Origin: Vibrio sp. B1FLJ16 | GTDB lineage: Bacteria; Pseudomonadota; Gammaproteobacteria; Enterobacterales; Vibrionaceae | DNA: 64,000 nucleotides | Assembly: GCF_905175385.1 (NCBI RefSeq) | Contig: NZ_HG992749.1 | Span: forward strand, 1,674,001 to 1,738,000 | Reading direction: 5' to 3' | Shown here: piece after piece, positions 36,444 to 45,337 of the stretch | Position numbering within the stretch: position 1 is the stretch's first letter | Layout: each line of letters starts with the position of its first letter | Notes under the pieces: model-generated | Database searches by the model: none | What the model was told of the DNA's origin: nothing | Seen by the model: only the letters and a program-made list of their open reading frames with translations | Program-made: the position numbers and the translations under genes

Positions 36444-37775
36444 TCACTTAACTTTTAAATAGTCGTCAACAACAAGATCAAAAGTTTGTTTAATATTATT
36501 GTTATCTGTTATGCCATAAACAAAAGTTGCATCAACGTGAAGTTCTTTATTACCTAATGAAACATCAAATCCTTCGATGATTACTTTTAACTTTTCAATC
36601 ATAGAGACAACCTTTTCTTCAGTAGCATAAGGTTGAGATATGATATAGACACCAGAACCTAAATAAGCATAAAAATCTGATGCTCTAATATTTTCCTTTA
36701 TTAATGTTGAAAATCTAACAAGCATATCGTTTGTTAGTTCATATCCATATTCAATATTGTATTGTTTTAACCCCTTAATATTCACTAATACAACAGAATA
36801 AGTTGAGCCATATCTTTCAATTTCATTTTGTTTTTCGATAAAAAAGTGATCAATCGCCCTTACGTTTGGTAAACCAGTTAAAAAATCGACTCTAGATTGT
36901 AGCTTAGCTTCAGACAATTCATTTTTAGCATTAGTAGCAATATCACTAATGACAACTTTTATTGAATTCAGTTCAACAGGAAGATCAACTAAAATTTCAC
37001 TATCGTAATTACCTTTGGATATTTCAGCTCCCCACCCTGATAACCTTTCAATATAAAACTTAATTGTAGACTTAATTTTTCTAAAATGAATAAATATAAT
37101 CAACCCTAAAGCAATCATGATTAACTTATTTACAACATCTATTACATTAACAACAAATTGAATTGTATTTGCCTTTCCTTTAAGTCTATTTTTAATATAA
37201 TTTACAGCAACTTCTCTTTTGTTAATAATTTTAGATTTTGCATAAAAATACGATTCATCTTGTAATTTTGATAAAGATAATTCCTGACCTACAACCTCTA
37301 AAGAGTCCATTACTGAAATTTCAACGTCAGACAAAATATTAGATTCATCTCTTGCTTTAAAAATGTAACTCAACTCAGGATTCTCTGAAGATAGATGTTT
37401 AAAGTAATCAGAAATATTATTCGAATCAATCACTTCCGGAATATAGCCCAAATGTATAATTTTCTTAGACATAAAACCATGGTACATATTTGGCAAACCA
37501 CTGTTCCCATCTCTGATATCTTTAATTTCATCATAAATTTGTCTGTACTTTGATTCCCCAGTAAGTACATACATTTTTGACAAATGTGATAAATCATCAG
37601 ATATTTTTTGGATGATACTACTAATATGAACGAACTCTAGTTGCTCATTTTGCAATTTAATCATCTCTTTCGCTAAGATTTTAATGGATAACTGCAACAA
37701 AATGGAAACAATTAGCAGAGACACCACTAACACTATCGTTGTAGATGTTTTTTTAAATATACTTTGTGATTTCAT
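36444..37775 (-). CDS. Membrane protein with degenerate GGDEF domain
   Basis: A 443-aa protein with an N-terminal helix (TTIVLVVSLLIVSILLQ), a helical periplasmic region, a second helix near residue 230, a HAMP-like linker (RLSGWGAEISKGNYDSEILV) and a GGDEF-fold domain starting RVDFLTGLPNVRAIDHF. The signature site reads LGSGV in place of GGDEF and the metal aspartate is replaced (VLVNIKG), so cyclase activity is not expected. It may act as a sensor or regulator of the neighbouring active cyclase. I chose the ATG at 37775 before the first helix; the frame runs 41 codons further upstream through repeat-like sequence. Confidence 0.82.
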   Translation of the reverse strand: MKSQSIFKKTSTTIVLVVSLLIVSILLQLSIKILAKEMIKLQNEQLEFVHISSIIQKISDDLSHLSKMYVLTGESKYRQIYDEIKDIRDGNSGLPNMYHGFMSKKIIHLGYIPEVIDSNNISDYFKHLSSENPELSYIFKARDESNILSDVEISVMDSLEVVGQELSLSKLQDESYFYAKSKIINKREVAVNYIKNRLKGKANTIQFVVNVIDVVNKLIMIALGLIIFIHFRKIKSTIKFYIERLSGWGAEISKGNYDSEILVDLPVELNSIKVVISDIATNAKNELSEAKLQSRVDFLTGLPNVRAIDHFFIEKQNEIERYGSTYSVVLVNIKGLKQYNIEYGYELTNDMLVRFSTLIKENIRASDFYAYLGSGVYIISQPYATEEKVVSMIEKLKVIIEGFDVSLGNKELHVDATFVYGITDNNNIKQTFDLVVDDYLKVK

Positions 37776-38054
37776 CGAAAATAACAAGCCTAAAGTTTTT
37801 ACTCTAAAATTTAAGTAAAATAAAATGCCATCAGGTTTACTTCGAGCTAGATGACATTTATTTTTGAGGCTGGACATTATACAAGCCTCCAGATTCAACC
37901 CACGTAGTCACCCCCCTCCTGTCCTGTAAGATACTTCCGAAAACCATAGACTTTATTGCTTACTTCAGAGATAAGACATACCTGCCCTATGCTCAATTCT
38001 TTAACGACATACTGAGTTTCAGGCATACCTAGCCCAGTAAGTTTGGTCAATGCC

Positions 38055-38123
38055 AAATCGTTGCCGCGCCTGTAAGTCAATGCAATCTCGCTGAACCAAG
38101 CATCTTGAGGTTATTTGGGTATA
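38055..38123. repeat. Fragment of the Vibrio-type inverted-repeat element (right end)
   Basis: About 69 bp similar to the right end of the 40932-41214 element: both read through an ATCGTTG-CGCG-CTGT-A segment to CTCGCTGAACC and end in CATCTTGAGGTTATTTGGG plus TATA. The left part is missing, so it is a remnant. The surrounding 365-bp gap (37776-38140) holds nothing else that I can support as a gene. Confidence 0.65.
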
Positions 38124-38140
38124 CAGTATTTAGATTTCCA

Positions 38141-38530
38141 TTAAGAGCTCACTGGTAAACTGGAGTTGGATTGTTCCTCAAGCTTTATAAACGCGGTTAA
38201 AAGTTCACAACAAACAAACTTAAACAGAAGGTCACTTTCTGTATCGTACGATAAGTCCAGATGCAGCTTCGTTGTACTTCCTTTACCTGCTACTTCAACC
38301 AGAAGTTTTCGTTCGTCACCTTCCAAGGGGATGTTGAATAGTCGCAGGAACGTTTCAGCTTGATAGGAGGCGTTGTCAAAATCCAGATTATGCTGATATT
38401 CAATGAAGACCTCATCGCCTCGCACTCTGCACGAGTAACGACCAGGTTGAAGATATGTGCCAAGCTGAAACTCGAGATCAGCCATGTGCTCAGCGACAGT
38501 AGAAAGACGATTGTTTAGTTTACTTAACAT
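38141..38530 (-). CDS. Conserved hypothetical protein
   Basis: A 129-aa soluble protein, MLSKLNNRLSTVAEHMADLE at the N-terminus, with mixed alpha/beta character and no recognised motif. I chose the ATG at 38530, since AGGTGG stands 4 bases before it; a start 8 codons upstream is possible. Size and acidity resemble small chaperones, but no family can be named. It stands alone on the minus strand between a repeat fragment and an unrelated gene. Confidence 0.6.
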   Translation of the reverse strand: MLSKLNNRLSTVAEHMADLEFQLGTYLQPGRYSCRVRGDEVFIEYQHNLDFDNASYQAETFLRLFNIPLEGDERKLLVEVAGKGSTTKLHLDLSYDTESDLLFKFVCCELLTAFIKLEEQSNSSLPVSS

Positions 38531-38808
38531 GGTGCCACCTATCTTTACTCTCATTTGTGTACATTAAAGTAAAGCCTATAAAGGAGTAGTTAAGTTGGAT
38601 TTATTCTAAACTTTACTGAATTCTTCGAGTACTCAGTAGATCTATTCTTACTAGTCAAACCTACTAACAATAAAATTCACAACAAAGCATTCTTTCAACA
38701 ATAAAGACAAAGAGATTTAAAACACGTTGATATGTGACCAAAGTGTCGGATTTTCGACTTGTAATGCATTACACTAATCAATCCCCTAAGACTATAAATG
38801 TGATTAAG

Positions 38809-39039
38809 ATGAAAACCCTTATTTATGACACGCTAGTTAGCCTTGCGAACCAGGAACCGGAACAGCATGCACAAATCCGTCAGCATTTATACGAGCAGTT
38901 GGATCTACCCTTCGAGAAACAACTAGTTTTGTATACATGTGCACTTGGCCCTGCAGGGTCTGGCAAACTTGATAATGATGAAGCGCTCAACAATACTGTT
39001 GAAGCCGTAGTTAAGATGTTAGAAACTCCTGAGCGTTGA
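38809..39039 (+). CDS. Small conserved hypothetical protein
   Basis: A 76-aa protein starting MKTLIYDTLVSLANQEPEQH, acidic and mostly helical, with no signal peptide or known motif. The frame extends 25 codons upstream, but that part looks non-coding and the ATG at 38809 begins the compact helical region. There is no convincing Shine-Dalgarno sequence (only TAAG). The upstream 278-bp gap (38531-38808) shows no other feature. Confidence 0.5.
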   Translation: MKTLIYDTLVSLANQEPEQHAQIRQHLYEQLDLPFEKQLVLYTCALGPAGSGKLDNDEALNNTVEAVVKMLETPER

Positions 39040-39170
39040 TTTAAACCTGAATATCTAGGCTCGTAACCCCAAACGAGCCTGTTCATAAATCCTCATAGCA
39101 CTATATTTATCTATAATTTATATCCACCCCGACAATATGTTTCCATGTTATAAATACAAATCATCAATAT

Positions 39171-40106
39171 TTAGGCATGGAAAGATAGACACTTTTCGAT
39201 ACAAGACTCTACCAAACGCCTACATTCAGTTGATGAAAACTTATCAGAATAAAAGATAGCTGCATACTCTTCAGTCGTATAATCATTCGGGTCAAAATCG
39301 ATTTGTAGAACAAAATATTCTTCTGATAGGGCTTTTGCCGTAAAGCTATGAACCGGAAGAATCGCATCTGAATTTTTAATACAAGCCAAACGAACGTTTG
39401 CATTATCGCTTCTTAATATGACATTTGCAGGTAATCCTAACTTATAGAGTGCTCGTTCTATCTTACTACCCTGATGTGTGTAGTTAGGAATAACCGACGT
39501 GACAAATGGATACTGGCTCAGCTCCTTAGCACTTACTATCTGATTGGCAAGTGGATGACTTTTTCTCACCAAAAAACTAAAGTCGATAGGTCTAATAATT
39601 CTTTTTGATTTTAGGTCCTTAGATATCCGAACCGAAGAGTAGTTAATGCCCAGCTGAATTTTTCCATCTAATAGGTTTTTTTCCGTAGCATCAGACCAAA
39701 TACTGATACTTATAGTCGTATTAGGAAACTTTTCGCGAAGACAACTATATAGCTTTTCACTAAATCCATGAGCAAACGAGCTACTAATGGCGACACTAAG
39801 TTCACGATTATTAACTTCTGGGTTCACAGAGCCAGACATCTTATATATTTGCTCGATAGTTAACAATGCCGGTTCAACTTCTGCAACAATCTCATCACAT
39901 AATGGTGTGGGCACAAATCCATTTCTTACCCTAACAAACAAAGGATCGTTAAGCTGCTCACGCAGTTTTTTTAATCCCTTACTGATTGCTGATTGAGTTA
40001 CAAACAGCCTTTCTGCTGTTTTTTCTGTATTTCTTTCTTTATATAAAACGACAAGAACTAAAAATAAGTTCAGATCTTTTTTTATTAATACTCTTTCGCT
40101 TATCAC
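39171..40106 (-). CDS. LysR-family transcriptional regulator
   Basis: A 311-aa regulator with an N-terminal winged HTH (DLNLFLVLVVLYKERNTEKT, LFVTQSAISKGLKKLREQL, DPLFVRVRNGFVPT) and a periplasmic-binding-protein-like effector domain. The helix pattern places it near the LeuO/NodD-like branch. The likely start is GTG at 40106, with GGA at suitable spacing; a longer frame reaches 40142. It faces an atypical response regulator across a 204-bp AT-rich divergent gap. No target can be inferred. Confidence 0.82.
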   Translation of the reverse strand: MISERVLIKKDLNLFLVLVVLYKERNTEKTAERLFVTQSAISKGLKKLREQLNDPLFVRVRNGFVPTPLCDEIVAEVEPALLTIEQIYKMSGSVNPEVNNRELSVAISSSFAHGFSEKLYSCLREKFPNTTISISIWSDATEKNLLDGKIQLGINYSSVRISKDLKSKRIIRPIDFSFLVRKSHPLANQIVSAKELSQYPFVTSVIPNYTHQGSKIERALYKLGLPANVILRSDNANVRLACIKNSDAILPVHSFTAKALSEEYFVLQIDFDPNDYTTEEYAAIFYSDKFSSTECRRLVESCIEKCLSFHA

Positions 40107-40310
40107 AACAATTCCAAATAGGACTTGGGTTAATGAATACAAATCCCTTTAATGTTATCAATCTACTCTTTACAATATACTAACAGGGAATAAAAAGAGC
40201 TTTGATTTATATCATAGCAACCTAGAAACAAACAAAAAACAACTAAAAACAACAACTTAAAGAAGTTTTATTTTTATAAAGCAGGATTTAAAGTAACGGA
40301 ATGTTGGGCT

Positions 40311-40901
40311 ATGGCAGATAAGAAAACGATTACATGTCTAATATTAGATAGAAACCTAGACTCTGATTTCTCAGCTAAACTCTTATCAGAAGGTTCAAAA
40401 AGATTTAAGGAAGTCATAACTGAGTCATCAGAAACTCAAATTATAAAAACTTTATCACAGAAAAACATAGACTTGGTAATTATTGATGAAAGTTTTGACA
40501 TTTTTGAAAACCTGGTTGTATTAAAAAGAATTTTCCAAGAAAACTTTAACGGAAAAATAATAATTTTATCACCATTTATTAACCCTTTGCATTCTGAAAT
40601 ATATATGCAATCAAGTGTGGACGCGTACATTTCTAAGAAAGAAACGATGGGCTTTGTATTTTCTTGCATTAATAACGTATTAAATGGCTATATCCTATTT
40701 GAGGCACAAAAATCAGACAGCACCCACCCTTATTTTTACATAAATAAGTTAATGGTATTACTACTTCTACTTCAAGGTCAGCCAACACATATCATTAGCA
40801 ATACATTAGCCTTAGATGAAACCTTGGTTAATCAGATTAAATCTAGAATTCAAACAAAATATAATATTAAAAATATACCGGAACTTTGTGAACAGCATTA
40901 A
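40311..40901 (+). CDS. Atypical orphan response regulator with LuxR-like HTH
   Basis: A 196-aa protein. Residues about 1-120 follow the receiver pattern: CLILDRN (one acid only, where two are usual), VIIDESFD with the probable phosphoacceptor Asp, IIILSPF (no Thr/Ser switch in the usual place) and AYISKKE with the conserved lysine. Residues about 145-190 (LLLLLQGQPTHIISNTLALD, QIKSRIQTKYNIKNI) match a LuxR/NarL-type HTH. No kinase lies near it. Poor conservation of the acidic pocket suggests phosphorylation-independent behaviour. The gene is AT-rich. Confidence 0.65.
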   Translation: MADKKTITCLILDRNLDSDFSAKLLSEGSKRFKEVITESSETQIIKTLSQKNIDLVIIDESFDIFENLVVLKRIFQENFNGKIIILSPFINPLHSEIYMQSSVDAYISKKETMGFVFSCINNVLNGYILFEAQKSDSTHPYFYINKLMVLLLLLQGQPTHIISNTLALDETLVNQIKSRIQTKYNIKNIPELCEQH

Positions 40902-40931
40902 TAGCTTATAAGTAGTACATTACGACGTTGT

Positions 40932-41214
40932 TATACTCAAGTGACCTCAAGATGCAGGATTCAGAGCATTGTCACAGGCATGAGGTCAAAGCCTTCAGTT
41001 TCAAAAGGAATAACGCAGTGGAATAGCTAGCTCTTTCCAAGTTATATGACGCAGAAATTGGGCCAGTGACACGCTCCCGAAGGGCGAGTTGCCTTGGTTC
41101 ACTGCCTTTGTTAACGATTTTTGATTTAGAACCACTAGATCTTCAAATCGTTGGCGCGTCTGTGAACCAAGTCATTCTCGCTGAACCCAGGCATCTTGAG
41201 GTTATTTGGGTATA
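40932..41214. mobile_element. MITE/ERIC-like inverted-repeat element, about 283 bp
   Basis: Bounded by TATACTCAAGTGACCTCAAG on the left and the related inverted end CTTGAGGTTATTTGGGTATA on the right. Inside are further short palindromic stretches (GCATTGTCACAGGCATGAGG; GTTCACTGCC and CAGTGACACG). It encodes no protein. The ends match the short copies at 38-95 and 38055-38123, so at least three members lie in this window. This fits a non-autonomous repeat of the type common in Vibrio genomes. The 341-bp gap between genes here consists almost wholly of this element. Confidence 0.7.
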
Positions 41215-41243
41215 TACCCAAATAACCTCAAGATGCCTGGGTT
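41184..41243. repeat. 60-bp perfect palindrome at the element's right end
   Basis: AACCCAGGCATCTTGAGG and the following bases to 41213 are exactly mirrored by 41214-41243, centred on TATATA. The second arm is an extra inverted copy of the element's right end and directly touches the stop codon of the FAD oxidase gene, so the transcript of that operon would end in a 30-bp hairpin. It could act as a terminator and also marks nested insertion or rearrangement. Confidence 0.85.
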
Positions 41244-42595
41244 TATAGCACATCAGCTAAGGAGCGAATCTTTCCCCGGTTAAGTAACCCTTTAGGATCG
41301 TTCTCTCGCTTACTTTTAAGGATATCTTCACTCAATAAACCCGCATGTTTTCCATCCTCTAGAGTAAACACATGTGGGTTATTAATTGAGATCCCGCAGT
41401 GGCGGTGCAGGTCTATAAGCGCTTCTAACCTCTCTGGTGTGGAATATTGAATCAGAGGAAGTCCTGCGACCATAGGCTCCTTCATCGCGTTCAAAATAAA
41501 CTCAAGGTGGATGGTTACTTCCCCACGAGCATGAGATTCAATCTCCTTCAGCTGATCGACTACTCTGGTCACATCATAATTCGCTTGAAGGTAGGTTAAC
41601 GACTTGTCGTGCTTTAATGCATGGAGAGTAGAATGGTTCCAGCAACTTTCAATCATGGTTTCTGATTGTTCAGTCATCTCGGTGTATTGTTGATTCCAGG
41701 CAATTCGTCCGCCATGATCTTTCAACAAGCCTTGGAGGGATTTTCGTCCATTATTCGCTACTATCGCGATGACCAAGTACTCGCCAGAGTTTAACTGCTC
41801 GCCATTCGGCAGATACTTCGCGCTGTCATAGCTAAATAGCGCGACATTGCGCTTATCAATACCTGAGCTGTAGGCCAATGAGTAAGCTGCCTGATATGCA
41901 GATTCCAAAGTAGAGAACGCCAGCATATATTCGTCCCAATGGCGCTTAGGTGCTAAGGCAATTTCCAGCTCGACAACGATGCCATTGGTACCATAAGTGT
42001 GATGATAGTTTAAAATCTCCGCGCCACTGAGTTCGATGATTTTCGGCTCAGGCTCTATGGTCAATACTTTGATTCCGAGTATGGTGCCACTTGCAGCCAA
42101 CGGACCGTAATTGATGGAGCCAACGCCACCAAACCCACCGGAAAACAGTCCGCCTACCGTCGCCATCTTGTAGGTTGATGGCATACAGCGCATTTCGTAG
42201 CCATGTTCTTTAGCTTTGCCTTCGAGTTCGGATATTTTAAGGCCGGGCTCAACCGTCGCAACACCTTCATCAAAATTTACAAGTGAAGCATACTTAGTCA
42301 TGTCAATCACGATTCCGCCGCACAATGGCACTGATTGACCATAGTTGCCTGTACCGCCACCTCGAACCGTGACAGGAGCATCAAGCTCGACACATTTACT
42401 GATGAGCTCTTTCAGTTCTTCCAGTGACTTGGGTTTTACAATGACATCAGCCACCTTTCCGGCTAACTGCTCTGTTAAGACAGGGCTGAACCAATGAAAA
42501 TCTTTTGATAATCGTTTAACGTGAATGGGCACTTTAACCCATTCCAGGTGAGCCAGTTGGTTCATCACCTGTAGACTACTTTGTTTGGTATCCAT
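41243..42595 (-). CDS. FAD-linked oxidase/dehydrogenase (PCMH-type FAD-binding)
   Basis: A 450-aa flavoprotein of the FAD_binding_4 class. The FAD-binding motif is VTVRGGGTGNYGQSVPLCGG (about residues 74-93), then VATVEPGLKI, and ATVGGLFSGGFGGVGSINYG. The C-terminal half is a substrate-cap region. Relatives oxidise hydroxy-acids, lactones or heterocycles. It is the last gene of the 48859-41243 operon, 32 bp after the permease gene. The substrate is unknown; the context suggests an intermediate of N-heterocycle breakdown. Confidence 0.8.
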   Translation of the reverse strand: MDTKQSSLQVMNQLAHLEWVKVPIHVKRLSKDFHWFSPVLTEQLAGKVADVIVKPKSLEELKELISKCVELDAPVTVRGGGTGNYGQSVPLCGGIVIDMTKYASLVNFDEGVATVEPGLKISELEGKAKEHGYEMRCMPSTYKMATVGGLFSGGFGGVGSINYGPLAASGTILGIKVLTIEPEPKIIELSGAEILNYHHTYGTNGIVVELEIALAPKRHWDEYMLAFSTLESAYQAAYSLAYSSGIDKRNVALFSYDSAKYLPNGEQLNSGEYLVIAIVANNGRKSLQGLLKDHGGRIAWNQQYTEMTEQSETMIESCWNHSTLHALKHDKSLTYLQANYDVTRVVDQLKEIESHARGEVTIHLEFILNAMKEPMVAGLPLIQYSTPERLEALIDLHRHCGISINNPHVFTLEDGKHAGLLSEDILKSKRENDPKGLLNRGKIRSLADVL

Positions 42596-42627
42596 ATTTC
42601 TCTTTCCTAATCCGTTTACAATTCCGT

Positions 42628-43443
42628 TTAATGGACTTCACTCTCGTGCCAATGGCCGATAAACACTTTGGTTAAAAGTGACATCGCAACAAACAGTGCA
42701 ACACCAGTCCATGAAATCAGCGCAAGAGCGGCAAACATCCGTGGGATATTAAGCTGATAACCAGCTTGTAAGATTTGATACGCCAAACCTGTGTTCGCGC
42801 CACCGGTACCTGCAACAAACTCTGCAACTACGGCACCAACAAGTGATAAGCCACAAGCAATTTTCAGCGCCGCAAAGAAATACGGCATTGACGAGGGAAT
42901 TCTCAAACGCAGCAGCACTTGTATTCTTGAGGCATTTCTCAGTTTAAAGTACGCCAGTAAGTTGGGAGAGACACTTCTTAATCCCAATGTGGTGTTAGAA
43001 ATGATCGGAAACACTGCTACAAGCGTTGAGCAAACGACCAGCGCAGCGGTGGTATTGTTAATCCAGATAATAATAAGCGGTGCGATCGCGACTATTGGCG
43101 TCACTTGTAGCAAAACCGCATAAGGAAAAAATGCGTTCTCTATAAAGCGACTTTGAACAAAGAAGAACGCCACCACAACACCAATAGCAATGGCTAATGC
43201 AAATGACAACGCAGTGATCTTCAACGTATAAAGCAACGAAGGTCCAAGTAGCGCCCAATCCTGCCACATCGCTTCCAGGGTTCTGATTGGCGAAGGTAGA
43301 ATGTACTCAGGAATTTGCGCGATATCGGTGGTTAACTGCCAAACAGTTAAAAGCACCATGGTTACCAACGTTGGGAAGGCTACCTTGCGAAACTTCTCAT
43401 GCTTCATCAGTGGCCAGATAGATTCTTTTACGGCACTGCTCAT
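42628..43443 (-). CDS. ABC importer permease (NitT/TauT/ThiX type)
   Basis: A 271-aa protein with about six helices and the binding-protein-dependent permease loop KLRNASRIQVLLRLRIPSSM with the EAA-like pattern, and GLSLVGAVVAEFVAG. It forms the channel for the NMT1-type binding protein encoded two genes upstream. It overlaps the ATPase gene by 4 bp. Confidence 0.88.
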   Translation of the reverse strand: MSSAVKESIWPLMKHEKFRKVAFPTLVTMVLLTVWQLTTDIAQIPEYILPSPIRTLEAMWQDWALLGPSLLYTLKITALSFALAIAIGVVVAFFFVQSRFIENAFFPYAVLLQVTPIVAIAPLIIIWINNTTAALVVCSTLVAVFPIISNTTLGLRSVSPNLLAYFKLRNASRIQVLLRLRIPSSMPYFFAALKIACGLSLVGAVVAEFVAGTGGANTGLAYQILQAGYQLNIPRMFAALALISWTGVALFVAMSLLTKVFIGHWHESEVH

Positions 43444-44279
43444 ATCACCTCCTCGACCGAAGCCTTCGTTAGTAATCGATGCAACTTCATCGAATATTCT
43501 GAGAACTTCTTAGTTAAACGGAAGTCTTCTGAGCGAGGGAAAGGCTCATCAATTATAACTTCCTCGATGATTCGCCCGGGTCTTGCTGCCATGACGACAA
43601 CACGTTGTGACAGGAACACTGCTTCATGTATTGAATGGGTCACAAACATCACTGTGAGGCCATTCTCACGCCACAACTGAAGTAGCTCACTATCGAGTTT
43701 AAAACGAGTAATTTCGTCAAGAGCACCAAATGGTTCGTCCATCAAGAGTAAGTCTGGGTTAACAACTAAGCCTCGCGCGATAGAAACGCGCATTTGCATC
43801 CCGCCCGACAACTCTTTAGGCAGCGCATCAGCAAACTTAGATAAGCCAACCAGCTCTAATGCCTGATCGACTCTCCTATCAGCTTCTTCACCTTTTATCC
43901 CCTCTAGATCAAGTGCGAGTTGCACGTTTTTACGCACACTCGACCAGACCATCAGAGATGCTTCCTGAAAAACAAACGACAGCGAACGATTCTGGGCTGC
44001 CAGTTTATCAACCGGTTTACGCCACAACAGCAAACGTCCGTCTGAAGGTTCTTCCAGCCCTGCTACCATTTTTAACAGCGTACTCTTGCCACAACCAGAA
44101 GGACCCAGCAAGGTGACAAACTCACCCTGCCTTACTTTCAGGTCCACGGGCAATAATGCCCGTGTTCCATTGCTGTAAACCTTCTCGGTCGATAGCAGCT
44201 CAACTGCTGCTATCGGTTCTTCGGTGTGGTTTGCATTGAGCTCCTGTTCGCTGTTATTTTTAATAACGGCTAAACTCAT
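43440..44279 (-). CDS. ABC importer ATPase (NitT/TauT/ThiZ type)
   Basis: A 279-aa ATPase with Walker A LLGPSGCGKSTLL, signature LSGGMQMRVSIAR, Walker B LLLMDEPFGALDEITR and H-loop VTHSIHEAVFL. An N-terminal extension of about 30 residues precedes the domain. It overlaps both flanking genes by 4 bp, so the three importer parts are translated together. Confidence 0.9.
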   Translation of the reverse strand: MSLAVIKNNSEQELNANHTEEPIAAVELLSTEKVYSNGTRALLPVDLKVRQGEFVTLLGPSGCGKSTLLKMVAGLEEPSDGRLLLWRKPVDKLAAQNRSLSFVFQEASLMVWSSVRKNVQLALDLEGIKGEEADRRVDQALELVGLSKFADALPKELSGGMQMRVSIARGLVVNPDLLLMDEPFGALDEITRFKLDSELLQLWRENGLTVMFVTHSIHEAVFLSQRVVVMAARPGRIIEEVIIDEPFPRSEDFRLTKKFSEYSMKLHRLLTKASVEEVI

Positions 44280-45265
44280 GGCGTCACCTTCACGTCATTG
44301 ATGAACTCTGTGGTGTAAACTTTATTAAGATCAACCTCTTCTGCTTTGAACAAGCCGTTATTAACCGCCATCTGCCAGGTCTTTTTCATACGCTCTGGGG
44401 TGATGATACCAATGCCTTTAGTCTGAGCATCACCGCCAGTAATGATGCCTGATGCGCGAAGTTTTTCGACAGAGTATGCGATTTGATCGTCCGCCATACT
44501 TGGGTTGGCTTGCTGAATTGCTTTGTTACCGAGGCTTGGGTCTGCGAGGTAGTTTTTCCAGCCATTCATCGAAGCCGATAGGAACGCCTTCACTACTTCT
44601 GGATTCTCATCAATGACATTTTGACGGCACGCTACAGAGTTGCCGTAAGGTGGGTAGCCTTCCTGACCAATAGAATAAACGTTAAATCCAACTCCGGTCT
44701 TTTGCAGGGCAAATGGTTCTGAAGTCATATAACCCTGCTGAGCAACCTTGTTATCCATAACGAATGGCTGAACATTAAAGGTGTATGGACGCGTCATTTC
44801 ATCAGTAAAACCGTATTTTTTCTTCGCCCATGGCCACCAGCTTGAGTGTGCCGCCGTCGAAATAAGAACGGTATGATCTTTTAGTTCTCCAAGCGCATTG
44901 ACGTCGCTGTGAGTAATAACTACCGTAGGGTCATACTGGAAACTGGTGCCGACAAGTTGAACAGGCAGTCCACGTATCTGCGACATCATCACGCCAATAT
45001 CATCAGTGATAATACAGTCGGCTTTACCTGCCACCAGCAACTGTGTGTTGTTGACCTGCGGGCCACCCATCTTGATCGTGACATCTAACCCTTTTTGTTT
45101 GTACAAACCCTGCTCTTTGGCCTGATAAAAACCACCATGTTCAGCTTGTGCATACCAGTTTGTTATTAAGGTAAATGGTGTCTCTTTTGCAAACGCGGCC
45201 GATGACATAGATCCAGCGACCAAAACAGCAAGTAAAGAGCGATTAAGTACGTTTTTAACTTCCAT
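44276..45265 (-). CDS. NMT1/THI5-like substrate-binding protein
   Basis: A 329-aa periplasmic protein with a signal peptide (cleavage near AFA-KE) and the family start FTLITNWYAQAEHGGFYQAK, where the aromatic and His residues in ThiY-like proteins contact a pyrimidine. GLDVTIKMGGPQVNNTQLL and the EQGYPPYGNSVACRQ loop are also typical. ThiY-like proteins bind formylaminopyrimidine; others in the family bind riboflavin or aromatic compounds. Together with a cytosine-deaminase-like enzyme in the operon, a pyrimidine-like or other small N-heterocycle ligand is the best guess. Confidence 0.85.
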   Translation of the reverse strand: MEVKNVLNRSLLAVLVAGSMSSAAFAKETPFTLITNWYAQAEHGGFYQAKEQGLYKQKGLDVTIKMGGPQVNNTQLLVAGKADCIITDDIGVMMSQIRGLPVQLVGTSFQYDPTVVITHSDVNALGELKDHTVLISTAAHSSWWPWAKKKYGFTDEMTRPYTFNVQPFVMDNKVAQQGYMTSEPFALQKTGVGFNVYSIGQEGYPPYGNSVACRQNVIDENPEVVKAFLSASMNGWKNYLADPSLGNKAIQQANPSMADDQIAYSVEKLRASGIITGGDAQTKGIGIITPERMKKTWQMAVNNGLFKAEEVDLNKVYTTEFINDVKVTP

Positions 45266-45337
45266 GTTGCTTCCTTCTTATTTCTGACTTTATGATGTTT
45301 AAGTTGTCGTTATAGTTTCGGTTTATCTAGAGTTCCG

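Noticed and set aside
37895..38080. A 61-codon minus-strand frame upstream of the degenerate GGDEF gene
   Set aside because: Its start lies within the repeat-element fragment and the protein has no recognisable character.
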